From Candidatus Peribacteria bacterium (GTDB lineage Bacteria > Patescibacteriota > Gracilibacteria > UBA1369 > 2-02-FULL-48-14): 64,000 bases of DNA. The stretch is from positions 124,001 to 188,000 of the forward strand of contig CALQZQ010000002.1 in NCBI GenBank assembly GCA_943349825.1, read 5' to 3'. Numbering within the stretch: the stretch's first letter is position 1; each line of letters starts with the position of its first letter. The notes below the pieces were generated by a model. That model was given only the letters and a program-made list of their open reading frames with translations. It ran no database searches and was not told where the DNA came from. Of the stretch, positions 7,340-19,936 are shown piece by piece. The position numbers and the translations under genes are program-made.

Positions 7340-9302
7340 TGGAGACCACTCCATCCACTTTGCGAAGCGACCGCAGGGTGCGCTCGTATTCTTTCACGTC
7401 AAAAATTTCCAAAATAAATTCCATCCGGGAAAGGCTGGAATTGGGACGAGGCAAGGATTGAATGGCGATGATATTGATCCCCAAATTCGCCAATTCATTG
7501 GAGAGATCACGGAGCAGTCCAACACGATTTTGACTTTCGATCACCAACTCGACACGGTGCACTTTTTGTATGGATTCGGATTTCAAACGGCGCGCCTGAT
7601 GACGGTCGTAAACATGAACATCGAGAAGATCGGTCTCCGATCCTATGAGGTCACTTTCGTTGAACAAGCAACCCAAAAGTTCCGATAAATCTACATTGCC
7701 TTTCCCGAGTTCGTACAAAAGTTCTTCCCAGGTTTCAATGCCAAAATGTTCCATGGCCACTACTTTTTGAAGGGGAGTGAGAGCAGTCATGCCGGCCAGT
7801 CCGAGCACCTGCAACTTGTGATCCAAAACTTCCTCTGCGTCATCGAGCACAGTGGTACGATCTTGTTCTTTCAAAAATTCACGTATACGAGTTTTCGCCA
7901 AGTGTGTGTGTACATGGTCGAGCCACTCCATTTGAGGTCCGTCGGATTCTTCGCTCGTCACCACATGCACGGTATCTCCGCTGGAAAGTTGAGTGGTGAG
8001 AGGCGCCGGCTTCCCATTGATTTGTGCAGAAACGGCGAGCATCCCGAGGTCGCTGTGAATGTGATAAGCCAGGTCAATCACGTTGGCACCACGCGGCAAA
8101 TCCACCACGTCGCCCTTTGGGGTGAAAACGAAAATTCGGTCTTCAAAAATATCCAACTTGAGATGTTCGAGGAATTTTCGATTGGAAGAAATATTGCGTT
8201 GAAGGTCCAAAATCTTTTGTACCCATTTGTATTTCTTCTTCACATCTTTTTTAAGAGTGGTTTGTTTTTTGTTGCTGTAAAAATAATGTGCGGCGATTCC
8301 ATATTCATTCTCCAAATGCATCTCTTGCGTACGGATTTGGAACTCCGTCACAATTCCATTCATTCCAAATACAGTGGTGTGAATGCTTTGATAACCGTTG
8401 CTTTTGGGAATGGCGATATAATCTTTTAAACGCCCAATTTTTGGAGTGAAATGTTGGTGTAAAATTCCCAGCGTTTGATAACAAGTCCCAATGTCTTCCA
8501 CCACGATACGTACGCCCAGCAGATCGTAAATTTCGTGAAAACTCTTTCCGCTGCGGAGCATTTTTTTATAAATGCTGTAGAGGTTTTTTTGACGCCCTTC
8601 GATAGCTACGAACGGAACTTTTTTAGCGCGCAAGAGTCGAGTCACGGCTTGAATCGTTTTTTTGCGAACGCTCTCCCGCTCTTTTTCAGAAGCCTCCACC
8701 AGACGAATCATTTCAGCATATTCTCGGGGCAACAAAACGCGGAAACAAGCATCCTCCAGCTGATTTTTGACTTCCCAGATTCCAAGCAAGTTCGCAATCG
8801 GCACATAAATTTCCAAAGTTTCTTTCGCAATACGGTGGCGTTTTTCGGGCTTGGGCACCGCTTCAATCGTTTGCATATTGTGCAAGCGATCCGCCAATTT
8901 AATGATGATGATACGAGGATCCTGCGCACTGTGGATGAAGAGTTTTTTCAGCGATTCAATTTGGCGCGCTTCCATGTCGTCACGGTAGTGGACTTTGGAA
9001 AGTTTGGTGATTCCATCTACTAAAAAACGCACCTTGTCTCCGAATCGCTCTTCAATATCGTCGAGGGTGCGCTCTGTGTCTTCCGGCACATCGTGGAGGA
9101 GACAAGCAATCAGGGTGTCTTCATCCACGCGGAGCCCGGTCAGAATAATGGCCGCGCTCACCGGATGGGTGATGTAGGGAGTGCCGTCCTTGCGCAACTG
9201 GCCTTCGTGAGCAGCTCGCGCAAACTCAAAAGCATCGCGAAGCCGAGCTTCATTCAAGTCAGGAAGATAAGACCGTGCCGTGCTGATGAGCCGTTCGATC
9301 AT
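7269..9302 (-). CDS. RelA/SpoT bifunctional (p)ppGpp synthetase/hydrolase
   Basis: A 677-aa long RSH protein that makes and breaks the stringent-response alarmone (p)ppGpp. The N-terminal HD hydrolase domain has LLHDVPEDT and LADRLHNMQT. The synthetase domain has RIVVEDIGTCYQTLG and GRLKDYIAIPKSNGYQSIHT; RxKD is the charge pattern of bifunctional enzymes. A TGS domain (FVFTPKGDVVDLPRGAN) follows near residue 390 and an ACT domain closes the protein. An extended -10-like TGTTTTAGT ends 7 nt before the ATG. The final 23 codons overlap the convergent HisA-like gene. Confidence 0.95.
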   Translation of the reverse strand: MIERLISTARSYLPDLNEARLRDAFEFARAAHEGQLRKDGTPYITHPVSAAIILTGLRVDEDTLIACLLHDVPEDTERTLDDIEERFGDKVRFLVDGITKLSKVHYRDDMEARQIESLKKLFIHSAQDPRIIIIKLADRLHNMQTIEAVPKPEKRHRIAKETLEIYVPIANLLGIWEVKNQLEDACFRVLLPREYAEMIRLVEASEKERESVRKKTIQAVTRLLRAKKVPFVAIEGRQKNLYSIYKKMLRSGKSFHEIYDLLGVRIVVEDIGTCYQTLGILHQHFTPKIGRLKDYIAIPKSNGYQSIHTTVFGMNGIVTEFQIRTQEMHLENEYGIAAHYFYSNKKQTTLKKDVKKKYKWVQKILDLQRNISSNRKFLEHLKLDIFEDRIFVFTPKGDVVDLPRGANVIDLAYHIHSDLGMLAVSAQINGKPAPLTTQLSSGDTVHVVTSEESDGPQMEWLDHVHTHLAKTRIREFLKEQDRTTVLDDAEEVLDHKLQVLGLAGMTALTPLQKVVAMEHFGIETWEELLYELGKGNVDLSELLGCLFNESDLIGSETDLLDVHVYDRHQARRLKSESIQKVHRVELVIESQNRVGLLRDLSNELANLGINIIAIQSLPRPNSSLSRMEFILEIFDVKEYERTLRSLRKVDGVVSITRVQNELSIPLSLDDVQKKRVQ

Positions 9303-9361
9303 GAGTTTGACTAAAACAGATTCCTATTTTATATTAACCAAGCGCTTTGGCGCAAGATCAT

Positions 9362-10456
9362 ATGAATAAAAAAGTACTAGTGGGGATGTCCGGCGGAGTG
9401 GATTCTTCCGTGACCGCCGCTCTTTTGCAGCAGCAAGGCTACGACGTGGTCGGGGTTTACATGAATTTGTGGGCCGATCCCACCGTTTTTGATCTGGATG
9501 ACCGCAAAAAATTCCCTCAAAACAAATGTTGCTCCATCGGCTCACTGATGGCCGCTCGCTCCATCTGTCAGCAGCTGGGCATTCCATTCTACTCGATCAA
9601 TTTCGAAGACGCTTTCAAAGACAACGTGGTGGAATTCTTCCTCGAGGGCTTCCGGGAGGGTGAAACCCCCAATCCCTGCGTGCGTTGCAACAAAACGGTG
9701 AAGTTCGGTTTACTCTTCAAAAAAATGGAAGAACTCGGCTGCGATTTTCTGGCCACCGGGCACTACGCCCGCCTCACGCGCGACGACGACGGCACAGTGC
9801 ACCTCCACCGAGGTTTGGACGCGGCCAAAGACCAAACCTATTTTCTCTACAATCTCACTCAGGACAAACTCCAAAAAATCATCTTCCCGCTGGGCGATTA
9901 CGACAAGCCAGCCGTCAAAAAAATGGCCACCGAGTTCGGGCTCAAAAAACTCGAAACCCAAAAAGAGAGCCAAGGAGTCTGTTTTTACCCCGAAAAAACC
10001 TACTTTGAATTTTTGAAACGCTACCTCAAACCCGGCCAAGACTTCAAACCCGGTGAAATCAAAAACTCCGCCGGCGAAGTGGTGGGCGAGCACCAAGGCC
10101 TGCCTTTTTACACCATGGGCCAGCGCAAAGGCATCGGCATTGGCGGAGGTTCGGCCCTTTACGTGAACAAAGTCGACACCCTCAAAAATACGCTCATCGT
10201 CGGGAACGAAGACGAACTGTTCGCCAAAGAAATCGAACTGCGCGACGTGAACTTCCTTTCCGAATTGCCTCCTGAAGACGAACTCCTGGAAGTAAAAGTC
10301 CGCAGCCAAGGCCATTTCTCTAAGGCACGAGTCACCCAAACCGGCGATCGCACCATCGTCACCTTCGAAAAACCCGAACGCGCCATCATGGCCGGCCAAT
10401 CGCTGGTCCTTTACCGCGGCACCGAACTGGTGGGCGGCGGAATCATGACGTGGTAA
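9362..10456 (+). CDS. mnmA: tRNA-specific 2-thiouridylase MnmA
   Basis: I start at ATG 9362 (MNKKVLVGMSGGVDSS), not at the track's TTG 9347; the PP-loop motif SGGVDSS then falls at the usual place. The 364-aa enzyme adds sulfur to U34 of Lys, Glu and Gln tRNAs using a persulfide on its catalytic cysteines. Both are visible: PNPCVRCN and QGVCFYPE. The central ATGHYARL and the C-terminal beta-barrel region (GQSLVLY) are complete. The sulfur source is likely SufS encoded at 50242. It diverges from relA. Confidence 0.95.
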   Translation: MNKKVLVGMSGGVDSSVTAALLQQQGYDVVGVYMNLWADPTVFDLDDRKKFPQNKCCSIGSLMAARSICQQLGIPFYSINFEDAFKDNVVEFFLEGFREGETPNPCVRCNKTVKFGLLFKKMEELGCDFLATGHYARLTRDDDGTVHLHRGLDAAKDQTYFLYNLTQDKLQKIIFPLGDYDKPAVKKMATEFGLKKLETQKESQGVCFYPEKTYFEFLKRYLKPGQDFKPGEIKNSAGEVVGEHQGLPFYTMGQRKGIGIGGGSALYVNKVDTLKNTLIVGNEDELFAKEIELRDVNFLSELPPEDELLEVKVRSQGHFSKARVTQTGDRTIVTFEKPERAIMAGQSLVLYRGTELVGGGIMTW

Positions 10457-10466
10457 AACTCTCTGT

Positions 10467-10859
10467 ATGTCCAAAGCCCTCATCGAATTCGATCTCCAGC
10501 TCGGAGAACAAAAAAAATTCACCGGTAAAAAAGGTGAAACCTACAGCATCTCGGCTACGCTTTTTAGCGAGCACGACCACCGGTCAAAACCATTGTATTA
10601 TTACCATCCAGAAAAAATCAGCGAAAACGATCCCAAGCAAGTGGTGCTTTGTGTCGAAGATGATCTGGAAGACGCAAACTACACGAGCCCGTACTCAGGC
10701 ACTATTGAAGGTACTTTTGATGTCTTCCGAAAAGACTATATTTTTGGCTGTGATCTGACGGCAGACCGTATCGTCCACGTCCGAGTGTGCGAACGGAGCG
10801 ACGATCGAGAGGTTTATTCTTCCAAGAACAGAAAAATAACCTGGCCCTTCGGCTCTTGA
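10467..10859 (+). CDS. Small acidic protein of unknown function
   Basis: A 130-aa protein starting 10 nt after the mnmA stop, so probably co-transcribed or read from the TAAAAC -10-like site that ends 7 nt before the ATG. It contains three cysteines (LCVEDD, GCDLT, RVCERS) and a predicted beta-rich core. It has no signal peptide and no family I recognise. Confidence 0.6.
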   Translation: MSKALIEFDLQLGEQKKFTGKKGETYSISATLFSEHDHRSKPLYYYHPEKISENDPKQVVLCVEDDLEDANYTSPYSGTIEGTFDVFRKDYIFGCDLTADRIVHVRVCERSDDREVYSSKNRKITWPFGS

Positions 10860-11007
10860 CAGACGAATTCCGTCGCCTCCCTAGGGAAGGTTCTAACCTG
10901 TAAGATCCGTACTGGTACGGCGACTTAACCTGCAAAGTTAGACCATAATTCCAAGCAACATTCTCGTAATAGGTCAAAGCCTCCTCCTCCAAAAACACCG
11001 GGTTTTG
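10860..11007. other. Intergenic stretch with several short hairpins
   Basis: The 148 bases between the small acidic gene and the sortase promoter hold no convincing ORF. They contain compact inverted repeats: GACGAATTCCGTC, CCTCCCTAGGGAAGG (imperfect) and CCGTACTGGTACGG. None is followed by a T-run, so none is a standard terminator. They could be a structured 3' UTR or processed RNA; nothing more can be said. Confidence 0.35.
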
Positions 11008-11016
11008 TGGTATAAT
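11008..11016 (+). promoter_or_regulatory. Extended -10 promoter of a leaderless sortase gene
   Basis: TGG-TATAAT is a consensus extended -10 element and is followed by exactly 6 nt and the ATG at 11023. Transcription would begin at or next to the start codon. No -35 box is obvious, as expected for extended -10 promoters. Confidence 0.7.
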
Positions 11017-11022
11017 GATCTG

Positions 11023-11901
11023 ATGACTCAGAACCCTCTCATCCGCCAACTGGCCCTGCAAGTGGACCGCCGCATCCTCCACACCGAGGACGCCGACTAC
11101 GTGCGCATGGACATTTCCGCCCACGAACACCTGATGGCCGCCGCCGTCACGCTGGTGCGCCCCACCAACACTTGGGAAGGAGTCAAAAGCTTCGCCATCG
11201 CGAGCCTGGTGATTTACCTAGGCCTTTTCAGCATCACCAATGCCGCCGCCTACAGCAAAATCGCCCTCTCGAGCGTGCAAGACGCCGTCCAAAACTATGA
11301 AGCGAACATCCCGGTACAAAGCGCCGCCGCGCTCACCCTGGACCCCTGGACGCAAAAAATCCTCAGTACCACGACAGCCAAAAACCCTACCACGACCCAA
11401 CCCGCCGACGATCTCGCCGCCCTGCTCCCGACTCCGGCCAGCAGCAACGACCGCATCGTGATTCCCAGCCTCAAAGTGAACGCTCCGGTGATTGAGCCCA
11501 GCCTGGGCCTCGAGGCCCTCAAAGCCCAAGATTTCACCACGCTGGAAGATCAAATCCACGAAACTCTGCTTCAAGGTGTGGTGCACTACCCCGGCACCGC
11601 CGAGCCCGGCCAAAAAGGCAATGCTTTCCTCACGGGCCATAGCTCCAATGTATTTTGGGAACTCAGCGATTACAACACGGTCTTTGCACTTCTGCCCAAA
11701 ATCAAAGTGGGGGACGACATTTACGTCACCAACAATCTCACCGAATACCACTACCGCGTCGTCGACAAAAAAGAGGTCCAACCGACCGATGTGAGCGCTC
11801 TACAGCAAGGCGACGATTACAAACTCACCCTCGTGACTTGCACGCCGGTGGGAACGACTTTCCGCCGCTTAGTAGTGACCGCGCTGCTCGTTAAGGATTA
11901 G
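11023..11901 (+). CDS. Sortase-family transpeptidase
   Basis: I use ATG 11023 (MTQNPLIRQL), which the promoter position supports, giving 292 aa. An N-terminal cytoplasmic stretch is followed by one membrane anchor (SFAIASLVIYLGLFSITNAA) and an extracellular sortase domain. The catalytic triad is visible: His in FLTGHSSN, Cys in LTLVTCTPVG and Arg in FRRL. Sortases link secreted proteins to the envelope or polymerise pili in monoderm bacteria. No LPxTG-type substrate was noticed in the window. The 3' end overlaps the convergent 156-aa gene by 11 nt. Confidence 0.9.
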   Translation: MTQNPLIRQLALQVDRRILHTEDADYVRMDISAHEHLMAAAVTLVRPTNTWEGVKSFAIASLVIYLGLFSITNAAAYSKIALSSVQDAVQNYEANIPVQSAAALTLDPWTQKILSTTTAKNPTTTQPADDLAALLPTPASSNDRIVIPSLKVNAPVIEPSLGLEALKAQDFTTLEDQIHETLLQGVVHYPGTAEPGQKGNAFLTGHSSNVFWELSDYNTVFALLPKIKVGDDIYVTNNLTEYHYRVVDKKEVQPTDVSALQQGDDYKLTLVTCTPVGTTFRRLVVTALLVKD

Positions 11902-12361
11902 TCGCCGTTGGCGCACTAGGATCCACTTGATCGAGCTGCTTCAAAAGCTGTTCTTGAGTCTGAGCTTCGGTCGCCTTTTCCGCTTCTTCAGCCTTTTGCA
12001 GCTGCACACGTTCTTGCTTGTGTTGGAAGGCATTCCATTCCTCCAAATGCTTCTTGTTGAGCTTGGAAAGTTCGTCCTGATATTGATCATCCAGCTTGGC
12101 CAATTGATTGGTTTCTTCCTGCAAAATGGTCTTGAGTCGCCCCACTTGTTCTTCGGTCATGATCGGCAAAATCTGGAACCAATAATTGCGTTCATCGTCC
12201 GACATCGATTCGGTCTTTTTGATGAGCTCCACCAAGTCCGGATACTTATCCAAAACCACTTGGGGAACCGTATATTGTTTACCCGAAGCGCTTGCCGTAG
12301 TCACTGGAGCGACTGCTGCGGGCGTTGTAGCGGCTGGATTGATAGGCGTAGTAGGATCCAT
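11891..12361 (-). CDS. Pro/Ala-rich protein with charged helical domain, paralogue of the 36194 gene
   Basis: A 156-aa protein. The first 30 residues are low-complexity Pro, Ala and Thr. Residues about 50-145 form a charged, probably coiled-coil domain. This domain aligns with the C-terminal half of the 239-aa protein at 36194: DERNYWFQILPIMTEEQV against DEKKKIVESIPKLRQEQV, then both continue with EE, L, KL, H and W at matching spacing. No signal peptide or membrane helix is present. It has its own extended -10 (TGTTATAAT) 8 nt before the ATG, and it follows the 939-aa gene in the same direction. Function unknown. Confidence 0.7.
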   Translation of the reverse strand: MDPTTPINPAATTPAAVAPVTTASASGKQYTVPQVVLDKYPDLVELIKKTESMSDDERNYWFQILPIMTEEQVGRLKTILQEETNQLAKLDDQYQDELSKLNKKHLEEWNAFQHKQERVQLQKAEEAEKATEAQTQEQLLKQLDQVDPSAPTATNP

Positions 12362-12369
12362 ACAAAACT

Positions 12370-12378
12370 ATTATAACA
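12370..12378 (-). promoter_or_regulatory. Extended -10 promoter for the 156-aa gene
   Basis: On the minus strand TGT-TATAAT lies 8 nt before the ATG at 12361, giving at most a few untranslated bases. It falls in the 19-nt gap after the 939-aa gene, so the downstream gene can be transcribed on its own. Confidence 0.65.
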
Positions 12379-12380
12379 GA

Positions 12381-15200
12381 TTAAGTAGTGGCGGGGGAAG
12401 AGGGAGTTACGAGCTCACCTATAGATATATTATGAAACCCTGGAGCTGCTGCGTCTTGGCTCGGCAGCTGGTAAACCGCTCCATCCTCACTGTTCACCCA
12501 TTGTTTTTGAGCCGAATCGTATTTGATGGATCCGTCGTTAGTGTAAAAAGTGAACTGTCTGTAACCATCATCACTGTTTAACGCTGCGAGCCCGGCAGTA
12601 TCCAGGCTTCCATCCTTAATAATTCCAGGCACCAGGGCGTGGAAGAGGGAGTCGGGATCCAGTTTTTGGCTGAGGTCCACAAAGCCATTTTTATCATGAG
12701 GAACGTACCAAAATGTTCCGTCCTCGCGCTGAACTCCGTAACGCTGTAAGTTCTTAAGGACGTCCGCGTCGTAGTCATCGATTCCTCCTGAGGGTAAATC
12801 ACGTACATTATTTTTCTCGATGGCAGCAGCCAAAGCTTGGTTTCCTTCGACATCACGTTTGGCAGCAATCTCAGCATCCAAATACTCAGCAATGGAAGTT
12901 CCTTTTTGAACCGCAGTGGCGAAAGATTCAGATACACCAAAGCTCTGCGCTTTTTGAGGATCCTTGAGCGTGGCCATAACAACCTGAATATTTGCAGGAG
13001 TATTCAGCAGGGTTTGAGCTGCAGGGAGAGCCATGAGGCGGGCCACCATTTCAGGGGTTGGTTTAGCTTCACCGTCGGAGTAAGCCTGCCAGTCTACTTT
13101 GTCTGCAAGCGAAAGATCAGAAGCATCCACTAGAGCCGCCAGAGCTGTGCGTTCTGCAGAGTCTGTACTTTGAACGAGAATCATTTCTAAAGCTTGGGTC
13201 TGCGCATCGCCACCCGGTTTGCTAAACAATTTAGGAAGTAGCTTTTGAGTAAAGTCTCCAATCGGACTCAGTGGGTCCAAATCAGTGGCATTTTTGACAT
13301 AATCCATCGCGACGTCATAAAATTTATTACTACCTTGAATGTGCTCAAGACCTCCATCTACCTTTTCGGCAACAGGTTCAGGCTTAGCAACGGCGGTCTC
13401 CGTCAATTCAGGCGCATTCGCCGCTAGCGCTGCGCTGAGTTTTGCAGCAGCCGCCTTACCCTCTGCGCCAGCATGTTTTTCCATAGCAGCAACGGCCGCA
13501 CCCAACTTCCGGTCACCTTTAGGACCGATAGCCGTTTCTAATGCACCGACAAGCGCGCCTTCAAGGGCAGTTTTGTCTTCTGGGGTCCAGTCTTTAGGAT
13601 CTTTTGCAAGTAGCGCGTCGTCTTCAAGCGTGGGGATCATGCCATTCACACGAATCACGTCAGCCACTGTTTGTGGAGCCTTCTCCATCACAGCTTTAGC
13701 ATAAGCCGATCTACCTTCAGGGGTTTGAATCAGGGCAGGATCCAAAGCTTGTCCGGTCTCATCAGCAATATAAGCCAGACTGAGGTCTCGCATAGAAGTT
13801 TCTGCAGTAAAACCTTCCTCTTCGATGACACCGACTAATTTATCGGTATCTGCAGCATTGAGAGTCGCTTCAGAAACTTCAGGGCTTTCTGCTTCCTTCG
13901 CACTATCCTTAATCCCCAGCAAATAGCCTCTCTTGGAAATAGCTTCAAAAAATGGATCGGTATCCTTGGCGCCGACTTTGTTAGGGTCCATTAAATCTGT
14001 CAGAAGGGTCTGTAGTTTGACATCATCGGGGTTCGAAGACCCGGCAATCGAAGCGGCCACCTCTTTGATAGTGGGCGTTCCATTGGACAGTTTGCAGACC
14101 CGTTCGTAGGGCTCCATCCAAGTCATGGCATCAAAGTAGTGAGTGAACACATCCTGGGTAGTATTGTCTGGAGCCGTGAATTCTTTGTCGGGGGGAACCT
14201 GTTCAATTTTGAACCTTTTCTGGGGAGGGGTGTCCGTGGTCTCTCCATTGTCTGTGATTTTCATCCCCACCACTTTCACGAGCATCTGTTTTTCTGGTTC
14301 GGTCAGCTTCTCACACCAGCTGTTATTTTCATCGCCCGTCAGCATCATCGATGTGGTGAGCATAAAATATTTCACTTGAGTGGTCATTTTCTCCCAACCT
14401 GTTTTAGGAGGATTATTAGCAATTTGTTGAGCTATACCGAGTTTGAATCCATCCACACGGCTCTCAAAACTTTTCTGCTGCTCATTGCTCAGACTAGGAG
14501 CATTGGCATGCTTATCGCCAGTGGATTTATCGGCGCCTTCAGCTTCTTCAGCTTCTGGGGTTTCGGCGGGCACGGCAGGAGTAACTTCACCGGCCGCCAA
14601 ATCGAGTGCCAGTTTGGCATCGGGGTTTTCTTCCGCCCGTAACTTAGCTTCTTCAGCCTTATAGCGTGCAGCCTCTTCCATAGCATGATCCCGTCCTTCC
14701 TTAGCTTCCAAACGATCCAACTGGCCTTGAGTTTTTTCACGATCTTTGTGAGCTTCTTTCTTCTGTTCCACAGTCTTGGGGTCCGTGCTGTCGATGATCG
14801 CTGTTGCATCGGCCAAAGCAGTTTCCAATTCACCCTTAGTCTCCTCACGTTTTGCACCTTTTTTTGCTTTAGCATCCAAACGATCCGCCACTTTTTCACG
14901 TTTGCTATCAGCGTCATCGGAAGCCGTCTTCTTAGCCTCTTCCAACTCTTGCATTCGGGCCTGAACTTTCTCAATTTCATCCAAAAACCTTACTGCATCT
15001 TTGTCGTTATGGTCAAAATTAGCCTCCTCGTATTTACCTTGAAGATCTTCCAAAGTGGTGTTGAGTCTGCGGATTTTACCTTGCAGCTCAGCTTTGGTGT
15101 CGCCTTCTTCTTGTTTGATCTCCTGCAAATCCTGCTCAGCGGCTTCCACCACAGGATCTGCCTGTTGTGCTTCCGGTTGGTTGGGAGTTGCTTCAGCCAT
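12381..15200 (-). CDS. Large acidic helical protein of unknown function (939 aa)
   Basis: The first 220 residues are Glu-, Lys- and Ala-rich and look like coiled coil (ELQGKIRRLNTTLEDLQGK, EKVQARMQELEEAKK). A Pro/Glu linker (VPAETPEAEEAEG) follows, then a mixed region with short helices to the end. No signal peptide, membrane segment or enzyme motif was found. The start ATG is 3 nt after the stop of the 130-aa gene, so they form an operon. Three consecutive unknown genes, with the sortase convergent at the far end, suggest a lineage-specific cytosolic assembly. I do not recognise the family. Confidence 0.7.
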   Translation of the reverse strand: MAEATPNQPEAQQADPVVEAAEQDLQEIKQEEGDTKAELQGKIRRLNTTLEDLQGKYEEANFDHNDKDAVRFLDEIEKVQARMQELEEAKKTASDDADSKREKVADRLDAKAKKGAKREETKGELETALADATAIIDSTDPKTVEQKKEAHKDREKTQGQLDRLEAKEGRDHAMEEAARYKAEEAKLRAEENPDAKLALDLAAGEVTPAVPAETPEAEEAEGADKSTGDKHANAPSLSNEQQKSFESRVDGFKLGIAQQIANNPPKTGWEKMTTQVKYFMLTTSMMLTGDENNSWCEKLTEPEKQMLVKVVGMKITDNGETTDTPPQKRFKIEQVPPDKEFTAPDNTTQDVFTHYFDAMTWMEPYERVCKLSNGTPTIKEVAASIAGSSNPDDVKLQTLLTDLMDPNKVGAKDTDPFFEAISKRGYLLGIKDSAKEAESPEVSEATLNAADTDKLVGVIEEEGFTAETSMRDLSLAYIADETGQALDPALIQTPEGRSAYAKAVMEKAPQTVADVIRVNGMIPTLEDDALLAKDPKDWTPEDKTALEGALVGALETAIGPKGDRKLGAAVAAMEKHAGAEGKAAAAKLSAALAANAPELTETAVAKPEPVAEKVDGGLEHIQGSNKFYDVAMDYVKNATDLDPLSPIGDFTQKLLPKLFSKPGGDAQTQALEMILVQSTDSAERTALAALVDASDLSLADKVDWQAYSDGEAKPTPEMVARLMALPAAQTLLNTPANIQVVMATLKDPQKAQSFGVSESFATAVQKGTSIAEYLDAEIAAKRDVEGNQALAAAIEKNNVRDLPSGGIDDYDADVLKNLQRYGVQREDGTFWYVPHDKNGFVDLSQKLDPDSLFHALVPGIIKDGSLDTAGLAALNSDDGYRQFTFYTNDGSIKYDSAQKQWVNSEDGAVYQLPSQDAAAPGFHNISIGELVTPSSPATT

Positions 15201-15203
15201 CGT

Positions 15204-15596
15204 TTAGATTATGAAAATATCACCGTGTTCTTCGAGGCGTTGCTTCGTTTGAAATAGAGAATCTACGAGGTTTTTAACCTGATAGGTGGCTTCACGAGAA
15301 ATTTGCATCAAATTGTAGATTTCGCGCACTTTGGTGAGCAGCAAAAACGCATTTTGATCCGCAAGGCCCTTGGCTTCCGTGGGCAGCGCGTCGTAAACCG
15401 GCGTATTGAGCAGGGAACTAGGCGAGTACAAGTTGATCGTTTTATCTTCGATTTTAGCCATCAGCAGGTTCAAAAAAGCCTCTTCCTCAGCGCTAAAAGC
15501 CTGGGCTTTCATGGGTTGATTGAGCATTTGCTGGGTAGCCGGATCAATAGCGGCATTGTCGGTAGCCGGATCGTAAAGAGGGTTCAGGTCTGCCAT
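15204..15596 (-). CDS. Small protein of unknown function heading a three-gene operon
   Basis: A 130-aa protein with an Asp/Ala-rich N-terminus (LYDPATDNAAIDPATQQ) followed by amphipathic helices (EEEAFLNLLMAKIED and later LVDSLFQTKQRLEEHG). No signal peptide or known domain. TGC-TATAAT at about 15617-15625 on the minus strand is a good extended -10, giving a leader of about 15 nt. The 939-aa gene starts 3 nt after its stop. Confidence 0.65.
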   Translation of the reverse strand: MADLNPLYDPATDNAAIDPATQQMLNQPMKAQAFSAEEEAFLNLLMAKIEDKTINLYSPSSLLNTPVYDALPTEAKGLADQNAFLLLTKVREIYNLMQISREATYQVKNLVDSLFQTKQRLEEHGDIFII

Positions 15597-15642
15597 ACGT
15601 GTAATTAAATCTATAAATTATAGCAGAAATCGGCTAAATTAG

Positions 15643-19570
<3,928 letters not shown>

Positions 19571-19634
19571 AAAATGTGGAATAGTTTTACGTCAAAAGAC
19601 AAGAACAGTCAACAGGCTACGAAAGGCTTAGGAT

Positions 19635-19934
19635 TCAGTCTTTATGGTCCAAACGGTCCAATCTCAAGAGCTTGAAACCCATGTACACCACAAAGGCGAG
19701 TACGAAAAAATCAATGAGGTTCACTAGAAAATCGCCCCATTTGATTTCTGCCTCTCCAATCTTAAAACTGGAAGCAGATAAATCTTTGGTGAAGCCCAAA
19801 ACTAAACCAAGGAGGGGATTGACCAAATCATTCACGAAAGCGGTGACCACCTTAGTCACGCTGCCTCCCACAATGAACCCCGTGGCAAAACCGACAATGC
19901 CCTGTTTGCGAATGAAGCTGATGAAACCTTTCAT
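19635..19934 (-). CDS. mscL: Large-conductance mechanosensitive channel MscL
   Basis: A compact 99-aa MscL that opens under membrane tension to release osmolytes. The first helix is preceded by the amphipathic MKGFISFIRKQG and carries the Gly-rich packing motif GFATGFIVGGSVTKVVTAFVNDLV. The second helix is LIDFFVLAFVVYMGFKLL. The periplasmic loop (GLVLGFTKDLSASSFKIG) is short, and the C-terminal helical bundle of E. coli MscL (136 aa) is almost absent. The start is 2 nt after the folC stop. Confidence 0.95.
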   Translation of the reverse strand: MKGFISFIRKQGIVGFATGFIVGGSVTKVVTAFVNDLVNPLLGLVLGFTKDLSASSFKIGEAEIKWGDFLVNLIDFFVLAFVVYMGFKLLRLDRLDHKD

Positions 19935-19936
19935 GT

